From positions 1 to 64,000 of the forward strand of contig JBBQXW010000001.1 of NCBI GenBank assembly GCA_038209275.1: a DNA stretch of 64,000 bases, read 5' to 3'. Positions 26,072 to 36,392 of this stretch are shown here, piece by piece. Source of the DNA: L227-5C sp038209275. Its GTDB lineage: Bacteria; Chloroflexota; Chloroflexia; Chloroheliales; Chloroheliaceae. Under the pieces are notes generated by a model. The model was not told where the DNA came from, searched no databases, and worked only from the letters and a program-made list of their open reading frames with translations. Each line of letters opens with the position of its first letter. Within the stretch, counting starts at the first letter, position 1. Both the position numbers and the translations under genes were made by a program.

Positions 26072-27262
26072 TATTCTATCAAGCTGAAGCGCAATTATAT
26101 CCCAATTAAAATTGCGCTCTACCAGGCTACGGGCATTTTTGGTCAGGCGGGCCGCCAACTCTGGATCACGTTGCAGCCGCAAAATTGCCTGGACAAACTC
26201 GCTGGGGGTATTGGCGATTAGAAGATGTTCCTCCGACTGCGCCTCTAAACCTTCCGCCCCTTTCGTGGTAGCGACTACCGGCGTACCCAGGGCAAATGCT
26301 TCCAGAATTTTGAGCCGGGTGCCGCCGCCCCGCAACAAAGGAGCAATACATACTTTGCTCTGGGCTACCAACGTCGCCAGGTCAGCCACATACCCTGTGA
26401 ACAAGATATTTTGGTGATTTCCCTGTGTCAATTGTGCCAGGGCTACCCCTTCGGTATGCCCGGTTATTAATAATTTTAACGCAGGGTCGGTTTGCCGCAA
26501 AAGCGGAAAGATTTCCGTCAGAAAGTAGTGCATCGCCTCATAGTTCAGGTTAAAGGTAAGTGCGCCATTAAAAATAAGCTGATTAGACCGTTCCTCGGCA
26601 CAATAAGGCCGAAATTGATAAGTCGCTAAATCTGCCCCATTGGGCAACACCTGAAGCAGTGTTTGAGTTTGACCCACTATTGATTGCACCAGCGCCCTTT
26701 CGCGTTCGGAAACTACTGTAATTGCCTGGTAATGCCGGGCCAGATGGCGAATATAGGTTTTCAGCTTAAACCAGGTTAAGCCATAACGAAGGCGATTTTT
26801 AGTCTTTTGAGCTTGCCTAAACTGTTCATACAAAGTGCTTGTTTCTAATTCTTCCAGTAGCGCCGGAATACTATATTTTTTAGTCCTCAGTCCATAAGCT
26901 GCCATGTCAATTTCATTAGCTATTACTACTTGAATTGTGCCAGAAACTAGGGCTATTTCTACCCGCCGGGCCATTTCGGTCTGAAAAGTAGCTATTACTG
27001 AGCGTGGTCGTAGCGCAAAAAAAGCCGCTTTAGCCTGCCAGCTACTGGGCTGAAAAGGCTTGTATGGGACACATTCCACCTCAACACAAAATTGCTTTAA
27101 GTGTTCTATGGCAGTGTGTAGATTTTCTCCCGGCCCGTAAAACGTAATCAGGTGAAGTGTATGGCCTTGCCCTGCCAAACGCTTAATCAGATTATAATTT
27201 CGTAGTTTACTGCCATTGCTGGCGGGATACGGCATCCAACGCGATAAATAAAGTAACTTCAT
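26054..27262 (-). CDS. Family 4 glycosyltransferase (GT-B)
   Basis: 402 residues. The N-terminus is LLYLSRWMPYPASNGSKLR, where the Pro and Gly residues are typical of retaining GT4 enzymes. VSERERALV (about 205) and LPNGADLATYQF mark the start of the C-terminal nucleotide-binding lobe. The donor-site region is VCIAPLLRGGGTRLKILEAF, then ALGTPVVATTKGAEGL (about 330-346). The GGGTRLK(I/V)LEA form is shared with the enzymes at 52883 and, less closely, 49229, so these three are one subfamily. The donor and acceptor cannot be read from sequence. It follows the ArnT-like gene by 13 bases and is probably co-transcribed with it. Confidence 0.85.
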   Translation of the reverse strand: MKLLYLSRWMPYPASNGSKLRNYNLIKRLAGQGHTLHLITFYGPGENLHTAIEHLKQFCVEVECVPYKPFQPSSWQAKAAFFALRPRSVIATFQTEMARRVEIALVSGTIQVVIANEIDMAAYGLRTKKYSIPALLEELETSTLYEQFRQAQKTKNRLRYGLTWFKLKTYIRHLARHYQAITVVSERERALVQSIVGQTQTLLQVLPNGADLATYQFRPYCAEERSNQLIFNGALTFNLNYEAMHYFLTEIFPLLRQTDPALKLLITGHTEGVALAQLTQGNHQNILFTGYVADLATLVAQSKVCIAPLLRGGGTRLKILEAFALGTPVVATTKGAEGLEAQSEEHLLIANTPSEFVQAILRLQRDPELAARLTKNARSLVERNFNWDIIALQLDRILHRLS

Positions 27263-27275
27263 TTTTCCGATTTAC

Positions 27276-28847
27276 CTATTTTATTCTGCGGTACAAATTG
27301 TAACTGCCAAAGCTCTGGATAAGCTGGTAGCGGTCTATCAACAATTGGGCCGGATAAAGCTCATTCCACTGAGCAAATGCACCACTTATCAAATAATCCG
27401 GGTTCAGTTTTTCTGGCTGATATAATTCGGCAACCGTTGGGCCGGTAGCATTGAGCCACTTGCGGCGAACCGCTTTGTCGAGCAGTTCGGGCGGTGGGTA
27501 GTGATAGCGGTGGTTGGTTAGAAAACCCAATTCAGACTCCCAGGTTTCAACTAATGCGCTATGGCTCACATTTTGATTCAGATACCTGGCTAATTGGGCC
27601 GCTTCATCGTGTACCGTCAAAATTTCAAAGGCTGGTCGGCTCAGCCCCCAACCCACCACCAGTACTGTCGCCAGCACTATTCCAATCGAAAATTGCCGCC
27701 GTCTCGCGGGTTGCTTAAAAACCGCCGCCAGAATGTCAGGACTGTCATGTACTAAACGTGCCAGAAAAAGCGGGCAAAGCGCCAGCATCGGAAAGGCGTA
27801 GCGAGGCCAGCCCACCGAGGCAAAGACAAACCAACCCAGCCAGACCATACAAAAACTCAAGGGTAGCAGCAGGCCAAAATGGGCGGCTTTATTTTGGCGG
27901 GTTAGCCACAAGCCATAAAACAGGCTCAGTATCGGTAAACCAAAAAAGTTTTCCGGCCCAAACAGCACTTTTAGCGCCCCCAACATGCGGCTAGGCGAAA
28001 AGACAAAGGCACTACCGCCCGAAGCTGTCCGAAGCAAAGCTAAATTAGAGCTAAAATCGCCACCGCCCAGGAAAAGTAATATGATAAAATACCAGCCCGT
28101 CAGCCCGCCAATCGTCATACCCAATGGCAAGCAAAACATCTGCCAGGTCCACTCGGCTCGGCGGTAATAAAAGCGGTTGGCAACCCAGGCTACAACTAGC
28201 GCGGGCGGCAATAGCAAACCGTAATTACTTTTGGTTATCGCCGCCAGCGCCCATAAAGTACCCGCCAACGCAATCCATTTCCAACCCGGTTTAGGTTGCT
28301 GTCCGGCTTTCCACCAGGCCAGTAAGCCCGCCAGGAAAAAGCTCAAGGCTGGTATTTCTCCCAGCCCTTGCCGCCCTAACGTCGTAAAATCAATCCCCGG
28401 CACCGCACATAACAACAAAATTGCTAAAAAGCCTGCTTGTTTTGACCCTCCCAACCGTGTACTCCACAGCCAGTAAATCCCCAGCGCCAGCACCAAATAA
28501 GCTACTACTACTATTCGTCCCTGTACCAGCCCGACCCCGAATAATTTAAAGCTTAAGGCTATCGGCAGTAACACAGTTGGCCCAACTCCGATAGTTGGCC
28601 CAAAATAGCGGAAACCGTCAGCGCTCCAGACCGCATATTGCCCGTATTGCACCAGCGTTTTGGAAACCCGTAAATGCTCACCTTCGTCGAACCAGGGCGC
28701 GGGATTGTAATTTAGATTATAGAGGGCTAACCATCCAAACCCGACCAGACCGATTATTAACATTAAACTTTGTCGCCAGCTACTTAGTAGCGCACCCATC
28801 CAGCGCATTTTGGTTTCTGATACTACTCTTTGCTGCTCAACCGCCAT
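27276..28847 (-). CDS. ArnT/PMT-like membrane glycosyltransferase (GT39/GT83 fold)
   Basis: 523 residues and about 11-12 membrane helices. YNPAPWFDEGEHLRVSKTLV (about 47-66) gives the catalytic acidic pair of the first loop. Paralogue of the 19648 product: both share an IGVGPTVLLPIALSFKLFG-like helix and the C-terminal YHYPPPELL segment. Such enzymes transfer a sugar from a polyprenyl phosphate carrier to lipid, glycan or protein on the outer face. The first 14 residues may not be translated, since a second Met (MRWMGALL) follows. A 268-base divergent gap separates it from the large gene at 29116. Confidence 0.82.
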   Translation of the reverse strand: MAVEQQRVVSETKMRWMGALLSSWRQSLMLIIGLVGFGWLALYNLNYNPAPWFDEGEHLRVSKTLVQYGQYAVWSADGFRYFGPTIGVGPTVLLPIALSFKLFGVGLVQGRIVVVAYLVLALGIYWLWSTRLGGSKQAGFLAILLLCAVPGIDFTTLGRQGLGEIPALSFFLAGLLAWWKAGQQPKPGWKWIALAGTLWALAAITKSNYGLLLPPALVVAWVANRFYYRRAEWTWQMFCLPLGMTIGGLTGWYFIILLFLGGGDFSSNLALLRTASGGSAFVFSPSRMLGALKVLFGPENFFGLPILSLFYGLWLTRQNKAAHFGLLLPLSFCMVWLGWFVFASVGWPRYAFPMLALCPLFLARLVHDSPDILAAVFKQPARRRQFSIGIVLATVLVVGWGLSRPAFEILTVHDEAAQLARYLNQNVSHSALVETWESELGFLTNHRYHYPPPELLDKAVRRKWLNATGPTVAELYQPEKLNPDYLISGAFAQWNELYPAQLLIDRYQLIQSFGSYNLYRRIK

Positions 28848-29115
28848 TAGTTTTACCCTTTAAATGGAGTTTTAAAATTTGTGTCCTTGTGCTAAATGCT
28901 TAGTGGATTTTAACGTAACTTTCCTAAGAAGCAGGTGAAAAGACCCAGGTGCTATATGACAAGATTTTAATTAGAGCCAGGCAACCTTTTTATATCTCTT
29001 TCATTACACCAGCCTACAATGCTTTTATAAGCTGACAAAGGTTTTGGCTTGGCGTTATAAATTTTTCGGGTTTTAATCTAGTTCATGTATTATGTAAAGT
29101 TAAATCAGGAGCAGA

Positions 29116-32100
29116 ATGCAAACCGTAGCTACAGGTCTTCAGTCTGAGTCTTCTCAATCATCTAATTCGTTCCAAAGCCAATCTTTCGGGGCGGCAGGAG
29201 CATCACGCCAGCCTACACGTCGCGCTTTGATTTTTTTGTTCCTGACTTTACTGGCTATATATGCTTATGCCACCCCACGCTGGAACGATTGGAATCAAAA
29301 TTCCCGCCTCAGTCTGGTACGTGCCATAGTCGAACAAGGTACACTTCGGGTTGATACTTACCAGAGCAGTACAGGAGACTATGCTTACTATCAAGGTCAC
29401 TATTATTCCGATAAACCGCCTGGCCCGGCGCTTGCCGGAGTGCTGCCTTATGCTGCCCTCAAAGCCGCTCTTTCTAGCCCGCCATTAGCATCGCTAATTA
29501 CTCAGATCAGCCAATCACCTTCATTCAACGCTACCTTCACCGAAGGAACTAACTACGGGCAGAGCGACAGCACACCGCGAGATAAGCTTATTGGGGCAAT
29601 GGGGCGTATTCTGATGACTGTGGTGGTCATTTGTATTCCAACCGCCTTTATGCTTTGCCTTTTTTGGAAATGGTGTTGCCAGATTACCGGGCGCTACTGG
29701 TTGAGCCTGAGTCTGACACTGGCGCTGGCCTTCGGCACCACCCTGTTTACCTATAGCACACTTTTCTATAATCATGCATTGAGCGCGACCTTGCTCTTTA
29801 TTAGCTTCTATTTGCTGCACCGCCTTAAACCAGCCAAAGGCCCGAAAAGCTGGCTGGCGGTGTGCGGTTTTCTGCTTGGCTTTAGCCTTATCTCGCAATA
29901 CGAAAGCGCCCTGATTGCCTTACTGCTCGGTCTCTATGCCCTCGCTACTGTCAGCCGGACATACTGGTGGCATCGTATCTTGTGGCTTGGTGTGGGGGCG
30001 TTGCCCGCTTTACTAGCACTGGTAGTTTATGATTTACTGGCCTTTGGGACACCCTTGCCAATCGGCTACCAGTATTCTACCCTCTGGCTCGACAAACATT
30101 CTCAAGGCTTTATGAGCCTGACTTACCCGCACGTGGAAGCGTTGTGGGGTCTCAGTTTTAGTCCTTATCGTGGCCTGTTCTTCTTGTCGCCATTTTTATT
30201 ACTGGCGCTACCCGGCTTTTATTTTGGGCTGCGGCGCAAAGATTATCGCTCGGAAGCAGCCCTGGCGCTCTGGTCAGGGGTGGCTTTTTTCCTATTTAAT
30301 GCCAGTTCGGTAATGTGGTGGGGCGGACATGCCTTTGGCCCGCGCTATCTTGTAACATGTCTGCCCTTTGTAGCTTTTGGCGTAGCGCTGCTGCTACGCG
30401 AAGCAACCATACGGCAGTGGCGCGGGGTTGCGCTCTGGTTTGGTTTACCCGTACTCCTTTCGGTGGCGCTGGTGCTGCCCGCTTCGTTAGCCGGACGGCA
30501 ATGGCCTTCTGAAGAATTCAGCAACCCACTGACCGATTATCTCTGGCCGCAGCTTCTCTCTGGCAATCTGGCGCTCAATCTCGGTCGGGCGATAGGGCTA
30601 AACGGGATTTTTAGCTATTTGCCTTTGATAGCTGGGCTGGGTCTGTTATATGGACTGATGTTTTTGTGGCCGCGCCGCAAAACTAGCCCGCTAGTTTCCT
30701 CAAAGCTGCCCGGTGAAATTCAGCGTTTCCACAGCACTGCCCCGGCAGGTAAAATGGAAGTAGTAACCACCGTTCCTGAATCCCCAACCAAAGCTAATAC
30801 CGCGCATTGGTGGCGGCGGGATTGGTTTTTTGTGGCGGCGGTTACGGTGGCAATGCTACTTTTCACCAGCTTGCCCTACCTGTTTGGCTACCTGAAGGCA
30901 ACTCAAACCAAAGTCTTTATAGGCATTATGCTGGATGTGCCGGACACTACCCAATATTGGGCCTGGATGCGCGAGATGCAGCAAAGCTGGCTGATTGCCA
31001 ACCCGCTTACGTCCGAGCCAAACGACCCGATTTTCTTTAATTTGTTATGGGGTATTCTGGCACAAATGCAGCTCGTGACTGGCTGGGAACAAAGCCTGAT
31101 TTATCAGCTATTTCGGGTCGGATCGATAATTTTCTATGGCTGGCTGGTCTGGTGCTTCTGCAAATTCTTATTCGCCCGTCCGTTGGCGCAGCGTACCGCC
31201 TTTTTGTTGATAATGTTTGGAAGCGGCTGGGGCTGGATTTCGATTCTGATCAAGCAATTTACTGGCACGCTTGCCAACCCGCTTACCGTTTTTCTAGCCG
31301 AACCAAATAGTTTTCAATCGGCCCTGGCTTTTCCTCATCTAATTTTCTCGGTAGGGTTGATTCTGGCTATCTTCTTGTTGGCCTTCCGTGCCGCCGAAAG
31401 CGGTCAGTTAAAGTGGGCCTGGGCTGCTGCCGCTATCGCGTTAGTACTGGGACTGGAACATGCCTATGATTTGCTGATTATTTATAGCGTTTTGGGCTGC
31501 TACTGGCTGCTAAAAATGGCCCGGCTACGGCGCTTTGATTTAAGCTGGTTCAAAATTTTGCTCATAATCGGGCTGGTATCGCTTCCGCCGCCGCTCTATT
31601 TTGTCTATCTGACTACCGTCACGCCTACCTGGAAAGGGGTGCTGGCGCAGTATGGCAATGCCGGAGTTTTTACGCCCGACCCCTTCAATCTGCTAATTCT
31701 TATGGGGCCATTATTATTGCTGGCTATAGTGGGCTTGTGGACTACTTTCCGCCCTATCCAATTGACCAAACCTCAATCAGAGAATAGTCGCACCCCCGAC
31801 CCCCGACAGGAACGCTTGCTCTTATTGGCAGTCTGGTTTGTAGTCGGCTTCTTCCTGATTTATATTCCAACCAATTTTCAGATAAAGATGTTTAGTGGCT
31901 GGCAAATTTCTATCTTTGGAATGGCAGTTGTCGCTATCTTTGGGCCAGTGCCGTCGTGGATCGGCAAACTAAAGTTGCCAAAAATCAAACTATTCAAAAT
32001 ACAAACCGAATTAGTGCTTTGTCTGCTGCTGCTTTTGTTAGCTCTGCCTACTACCTTTTATATCTTTAGCTGGCGTTTTCTTGACTTAAATCGCACCGCC

Positions 32101-32481
32101 CAGCCCTATTATCTCGAACGAGATGAAATAGCCGCGATTAACTGGCTCGGTACACGCACCCCGCCGAATATAGTTTTAAGCTCGCAAGAATTGGGTCAAT
32201 ACATGGCCGCCTGCACCGCCAACCGCCCGTTCCTGGCGCATTGGGCCATGACCCTCGATTTTTACACCAAGCGCAAACTAAGCGCCGAAGTGCTGGATGC
32301 TCGAACAGCACCCGAACGCCGGGCGGCGATTTTGGCGCAATATCAGGTAAAATTTATCCTTTATGGCGCGGTAGAAAAACAACTCGTGCCAGAACTAACC
32401 GACCCTGGCTTGCGTAAAGTTTTTAGTACCCCAAAAGCCGATGTTTATCAAGTCATTAACAGTGCCGGAGGATTGTCTTGA
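29116..32481 (+). CDS. Large membrane protein made of two ArnT-like glycosyltransferase halves
   Basis: 1121 residues with some 20 or more membrane helices. ATG has AGGAG 6 bases upstream. The first half (about 40-535) begins WNDWNQNSRLSLVRAIVEQG and has a YYSDKPPGPALAGVLPYAAL motif near 103, as in a family of putative mannosyltransferase-like membrane proteins. A hydrophilic linker (about 535-580) follows. The second half (about 585-1100) starts a new block of helices, with an acidic loop DVPDTTQYWAWMREM and NDPIFFNLLWGILAQ, and ends with a soluble domain. It therefore looks like a fusion of two membrane transferase units. The final TGA overlaps the TTG start of the next gene. Confidence 0.7.
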   Translation: MQTVATGLQSESSQSSNSFQSQSFGAAGASRQPTRRALIFLFLTLLAIYAYATPRWNDWNQNSRLSLVRAIVEQGTLRVDTYQSSTGDYAYYQGHYYSDKPPGPALAGVLPYAALKAALSSPPLASLITQISQSPSFNATFTEGTNYGQSDSTPRDKLIGAMGRILMTVVVICIPTAFMLCLFWKWCCQITGRYWLSLSLTLALAFGTTLFTYSTLFYNHALSATLLFISFYLLHRLKPAKGPKSWLAVCGFLLGFSLISQYESALIALLLGLYALATVSRTYWWHRILWLGVGALPALLALVVYDLLAFGTPLPIGYQYSTLWLDKHSQGFMSLTYPHVEALWGLSFSPYRGLFFLSPFLLLALPGFYFGLRRKDYRSEAALALWSGVAFFLFNASSVMWWGGHAFGPRYLVTCLPFVAFGVALLLREATIRQWRGVALWFGLPVLLSVALVLPASLAGRQWPSEEFSNPLTDYLWPQLLSGNLALNLGRAIGLNGIFSYLPLIAGLGLLYGLMFLWPRRKTSPLVSSKLPGEIQRFHSTAPAGKMEVVTTVPESPTKANTAHWWRRDWFFVAAVTVAMLLFTSLPYLFGYLKATQTKVFIGIMLDVPDTTQYWAWMREMQQSWLIANPLTSEPNDPIFFNLLWGILAQMQLVTGWEQSLIYQLFRVGSIIFYGWLVWCFCKFLFARPLAQRTAFLLIMFGSGWGWISILIKQFTGTLANPLTVFLAEPNSFQSALAFPHLIFSVGLILAIFLLAFRAAESGQLKWAWAAAAIALVLGLEHAYDLLIIYSVLGCYWLLKMARLRRFDLSWFKILLIIGLVSLPPPLYFVYLTTVTPTWKGVLAQYGNAGVFTPDPFNLLILMGPLLLLAIVGLWTTFRPIQLTKPQSENSRTPDPRQERLLLLAVWFVVGFFLIYIPTNFQIKMFSGWQISIFGMAVVAIFGPVPSWIGKLKLPKIKLFKIQTELVLCLLLLLLALPTTFYIFSWRFLDLNRTAQPYYLERDEIAAINWLGTRTPPNIVLSSQELGQYMAACTANRPFLAHWAMTLDFYTKRKLSAEVLDARTAPERRAAILAQYQVKFILYGAVEKQLVPELTDPGLRKVFSTPKADVYQVINSAGGLS

Positions 32482-33605
32482 GGATCGGGATAGATGTACG
32501 CTATTTGTCACACGGCTTGATGGGCGGAGTGCATACCTACGTTTATCACTTTGTAACCGAATTAGCCCGGCTGGAAACGCCTGACCAGTTCTTTTTGTAC
32601 GCCGATACCAAAAAACCGTTTGAACTGGAAGGACTACCTTCCAACTTTACGTTGCGGCTGTTACCCTGGCACAATAAACTGGATAGTGTAAAGCTGGATT
32701 TACTTTTGCAAAAAGCCGCCGTCCGTGACCGCCTTGATATAATGCACTTCCCGGCAAACTACGGCTTTAGTCCGCCCGGTGTACCAACCCTGATTACTTT
32801 GCATGATGCCCTTAACATAACCCCGCTTTGGGAATCCACTAAACGAGACTTGAAGCGGCCTAAAACTATCGCCCTCACGCTTTATTTGCAAGCCATGACG
32901 CGGCTCTCGCTAAGCCGGGCTACCGGGTTAGTTACTGTATCAGAACACGCCGCCCGCAATATTACCGAAGTTAGCCGAAGTAAAATCCCCATTGAAAAAA
33001 TTAAAGTTATCCACTCCGCGCCCGGCCCGCAATACTGCCGAATTAAAGACCCGGCTCAGCTAGAAGAAGTTCGGGTACGCCTGCAACTTCCCGCTAATTT
33101 TATTCTGGCCGATGGCTTGAAAAATCCCGGCGTTATTCTTCGCGCCTGGGAACGTCTACCCGCGCAATTACGCGCCGAATATCAACTGGTATTTTTTAGC
33201 CGTCGCACCGATCTTTTGCCGGTTGCCTTAAAAGCTATCGAAGAAGGACGGGTGCGCCATCTGCTGCGGCCTTCCAGCGCTGAACTGGTAGCACTCTATA
33301 ATATGGCTCGGCTCTTTCTTTTTCCATCCTGGGTCGAAGGTTTTGGCCTGCCTGTTTTGGAAGCGATGGCCTGTGGCGCACCCGTTATTGCTTCGAATCG
33401 TGGTTCAATCCCGGAAGTAGGCGGCGAAGCCGCCCTCTACCACGATGCCGAGGATGACGCACTGCTGGCCCACTACATAGAATTACTCCTAACCTCCTCA
33501 GACAAATGGCAGGTGCTACAGCAGCGTGGTTTTGAACGGGCCAGACAATTTAGCTGGCAACGCGCCGCCCACCAATTACACGCTACCTACATCGGGGTTG
33601 GATAA
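32478..33605 (+). CDS. Family 4 glycosyltransferase
   Basis: 375 residues. The start is TTG, supported by GGAGGA 5-10 bases upstream and by the N-terminal sequence RIGIDVRYLSHGLMGGVHTY, which is the classic GT4 (mannosyltransferase-like) beginning. The C-terminal lobe has LFPSWVEGFGLPVLEAMACG (about 276-295) with the EGFGLP donor-site motif and the second Glu, then APVIASNRGSIPEVGGEAAL. It is translationally coupled to the large transferase upstream (TTGA overlap) and followed by a flippase gene. Specificity is unknown; GT4 enzymes of this type often use GDP-mannose or UDP-sugars. Confidence 0.88.
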   Translation: MRIGIDVRYLSHGLMGGVHTYVYHFVTELARLETPDQFFLYADTKKPFELEGLPSNFTLRLLPWHNKLDSVKLDLLLQKAAVRDRLDIMHFPANYGFSPPGVPTLITLHDALNITPLWESTKRDLKRPKTIALTLYLQAMTRLSLSRATGLVTVSEHAARNITEVSRSKIPIEKIKVIHSAPGPQYCRIKDPAQLEEVRVRLQLPANFILADGLKNPGVILRAWERLPAQLRAEYQLVFFSRRTDLLPVALKAIEEGRVRHLLRPSSAELVALYNMARLFLFPSWVEGFGLPVLEAMACGAPVIASNRGSIPEVGGEAALYHDAEDDALLAHYIELLLTSSDKWQVLQQRGFERARQFSWQRAAHQLHATYIGVG

Positions 33606-33610
33606 GCCAC

Positions 33611-35086
33611 ATGGTTATACGAAATTCGTTATACAATCTGGTTGCCCAACTACTGATTAAGTTAATATCATTTGGTTTTATGATTTTTGTGGTACGCCAG
33701 CTTGGGGCTACTCAGTTTGGCAAATATGCTATTGCTACCGCTTTTGTCGGAGTGTTGATGGTCTTGTGCGACCTGGGACTGGGCAGCTATGTCAGCCGCG
33801 AAGTAGCACGAGATGCCGGACAGGTTGAAAAGCTGCTGGGTAATATGATGGCCTTGCGCTTTATCCTGGCAATCGGCTTCATTATTCTTACCACCCTGAG
33901 CGCCTGGCTGCTTGGCTATGAACCAGATATTATCCTGGCTATTTTTCTGGGGAGTTCCAGCCAGTTGCTTTTTGCCGTGCAAAGTACCCTTGATGCCGTT
34001 CTAATCGGTTCGCAGCGCCTGGGGGCTTCGGCCTTTGCTGCCTTGATTAATCAGCTAGTGCTGGTTGTTACTGGCACGATTATACTCTTACTCAATTTCG
34101 GGTTTGTTGGTTTAAGTATCGCCTCATTGCTAGGCATTCTGGCCGCCACTCTGCTTAACAGCAGCACTATTCGGCGGAGAATAGGCCGAACCCGGCTTAT
34201 CTTTACGCCCGGTGTTTGGCCCGATTTAGTAAAAAAGAGCTTGCCTTTTGGCATCAACCAGTTCGCCCTCACCGTTACCTATCGCCTGGATAGCCTGATG
34301 TTAGGCTGGTTTTGGAGCAATACGATTGTGGGGATGTATAGCGCGGCCTATAACCTGATCTTTACGCTGGTAACAATCTCTAATAGCGTTAATTTGGCTC
34401 TGTTCCCGCACATGAGCCGCCAGTATACCGACGACCCGGAGAAAGCCCGCCAAAATTTCGGGCGCTATATGCGCTTTCTGTTTATACTGTCGCTACCAAT
34501 GGCAACTATTGGGACAGTGCTGGCGGATGAATTAGCCTTGCTGTTGTTCTCAAAAGCTTATACTCAAAGCGGGTTGGCTTTGCGTATTCTGGTCTGGGCT
34601 TTGCCTTTGATGTTTTTGAACGAACTATTAGGATATATCGCCGCTACTATCGGGCAGGAACGTGATATGGCTAAGCTCCGAATGATAAATGCCTTTAGCA
34701 ATATTGGCTTGAATCTGGTCGTTATACCGAATTTTGGACTGCTGGGCGCAAGTATTACTACTGTTTTGACCGAGGCCATTGGTATAATTCAATTTATACG
34801 GCTCTTTTGGGGCAAAGCTATTTTTCCGGCAAGCGCGGGCTGGCTGGTTCGCACTGGGTTAGCCGGGGCCGGGGCAGCAGGACTGGCTTTCTTATTGCTA
34901 AACTGGCCTATAATAGTGGCGGGAAGTTGCGCTCTGGTTGCTTACGGCGTTGGACTAATAATTACAAAGGCCATCACCCTTAATGAGCTTAAATTAGTGG
35001 TGGTCGCTTTCAAACGGAAAGCAGGCTTGGATGAAATTTCTGGTAGTGAGCCATCATCTGCCGCCCCGGTATCAAGCCGGAGCTGA
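33611..35086 (+). CDS. Wzx-type flippase (polysaccharide/MATE-MOP superfamily)
   Basis: 491 residues with about 14 membrane helices. The N-terminus has VAQLLIKLISFGFMIFVVRQ, then GATQFGKYAIATAFVG, the usual start of Wzx/RfbX proteins, and VLCDLGLGSYVSREVARD follows. Cationic residues lie in the helices, as expected for translocation of pyrophosphate-linked oligosaccharides. A conserved block SLPFGINQFALTVTYRLDSLML is at about 212-233. It should move lipid-linked repeat units to the outer face for the Wzy-like enzymes. The last 56 bases overlap the start of the next GT4 gene in another frame. Confidence 0.88.
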   Translation: MVIRNSLYNLVAQLLIKLISFGFMIFVVRQLGATQFGKYAIATAFVGVLMVLCDLGLGSYVSREVARDAGQVEKLLGNMMALRFILAIGFIILTTLSAWLLGYEPDIILAIFLGSSSQLLFAVQSTLDAVLIGSQRLGASAFAALINQLVLVVTGTIILLLNFGFVGLSIASLLGILAATLLNSSTIRRRIGRTRLIFTPGVWPDLVKKSLPFGINQFALTVTYRLDSLMLGWFWSNTIVGMYSAAYNLIFTLVTISNSVNLALFPHMSRQYTDDPEKARQNFGRYMRFLFILSLPMATIGTVLADELALLLFSKAYTQSGLALRILVWALPLMFLNELLGYIAATIGQERDMAKLRMINAFSNIGLNLVVIPNFGLLGASITTVLTEAIGIIQFIRLFWGKAIFPASAGWLVRTGLAGAGAAGLAFLLLNWPIIVAGSCALVAYGVGLIITKAITLNELKLVVVAFKRKAGLDEISGSEPSSAAPVSSRS

Positions 35087-36392
35087 GCTTTATGCTTTGC
35101 GCCAGGCGCTATGGCTTCAGAACAAAGGGCATACCGTCCAGGCAGTTGCCGTAGAAGAAATTGAAGCACCCGTGCCACAGCTTGAAATACGTCAGGAAAA
35201 ATACCTCGGCCTGGAAGTGAATCGGCTTTATTTCAACCGCCTTTCCTATCCCAATCCTCTTGAAGCCAGCCATCTTAATCCCGAAATAGCCGACTGGATG
35301 AAAAAATTGCTATCGCAATACCGCCCCGACGTAATGCTGGTTAACGCTTGTTATTTGCTGGGCGTGGGTATTCTGGAAGCGGCCCGGCAACTGAATGTCC
35401 CGGTAGCCCTAACTTTGCACGATTTTTGGTTTCTGTGCCAGCGCCTTACTTTGATGCGGCCCGACGATCAACTCTGCGATGGTAAAGTGAGCGCCGCCGA
35501 TTGTGCGTGGTGCCTGAGTAAAGACTCACGCCGCTACTTATGGGCCGATAAGATTACCGGGGGCTGGGCCGGACGAACAATAGTAGCCGGGGCGCAGGCC
35601 CATTTAGAACCCTTTATGACGCTATTGGGCGGGCGGCACAAAATCGAGACGCTGGCTCTGCGCCGTCGGCGACTACTGGAAGCTTTGCGAGGCGTGGAAA
35701 CTATTATTGCCCCTTCGCACTACCTCAAACAGCTTTTTGTCGAAAATGGCTTTCCGGCAGATAAAATTCACTACTGCCGCTACGGGCTGGATACCGAGCG
35801 ACTGGCTGAACTTGAGCAAGAACGCAGCCGACAAGATAGGGCTTCCGCTTCGTCCGAAGGTTTGCGGATTGGCTATTTAGGCCAGATTTTACCGCATAAA
35901 GGGGTAGATATTCTGGTGGAAGCTTTTCGGCAATTACAAGATGCCCGCGCCAATCTGACCATTTATGGCGCGATGGGTCGGGATGCCAGATACGATAAAC
36001 GATTGTACCAGCTTGCCGCCGAAGATAGCCGTATCAAATTCGCCGGGTCGTATCCGCCGGAAACCCTGCCTGCTATTCTATTGAGTCTGGATGTCGTAGT
36101 TGTACCTTCAATTTGGTTAGAAAATTCGCCGCTGGTTATAATGGAGGCTCAGGCTGCCGGGCTGCCAGTCATAACAACTAATTTGGGGGGAATGGCGGAA
36201 ATGGTGGAACACGAACGCAACGGGCTTTTGTTCGAGCGCAAAGATGTGTATGACCTCGCCCGCCAGTTGCGACGCTTGCTTACTGAACCAGCGCTGCTGG
36301 ATCGATTAAAATCGGGGGTTGTCCCGGTCAAATCGCTCGATCAGGAGTTTTCCGAACTCTTGCCGATTTATCAAACCCTCACCATAAAATAA
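35031..36392 (+). CDS. Family 4 glycosyltransferase, Cys-containing subfamily
   Basis: 453 residues. It starts MKFLVVSHHLPPRYQAGAEL inside the flippase gene; this start is supported because the segment is the standard GT4 N-terminus. HDFWFLCQRL (about 127-136) is followed by a Cys-rich insertion (CDGKVSAADCAWC), a feature of some GT4 enzymes that bind a metal or form a lid. The donor-site region reads VPSIWLENSPLVIMEAQAAG (about 363-382) and LPVITTNLGGMAEMVEH. Its stop overlaps the convergent Wzz-like gene by 14 bases. The donor sugar cannot be assigned. Confidence 0.85.
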   Translation: MKFLVVSHHLPPRYQAGAELYALRQALWLQNKGHTVQAVAVEEIEAPVPQLEIRQEKYLGLEVNRLYFNRLSYPNPLEASHLNPEIADWMKKLLSQYRPDVMLVNACYLLGVGILEAARQLNVPVALTLHDFWFLCQRLTLMRPDDQLCDGKVSAADCAWCLSKDSRRYLWADKITGGWAGRTIVAGAQAHLEPFMTLLGGRHKIETLALRRRRLLEALRGVETIIAPSHYLKQLFVENGFPADKIHYCRYGLDTERLAELEQERSRQDRASASSEGLRIGYLGQILPHKGVDILVEAFRQLQDARANLTIYGAMGRDARYDKRLYQLAAEDSRIKFAGSYPPETLPAILLSLDVVVVPSIWLENSPLVIMEAQAAGLPVITTNLGGMAEMVEHERNGLLFERKDVYDLARQLRRLLTEPALLDRLKSGVVPVKSLDQEFSELLPIYQTLTIK

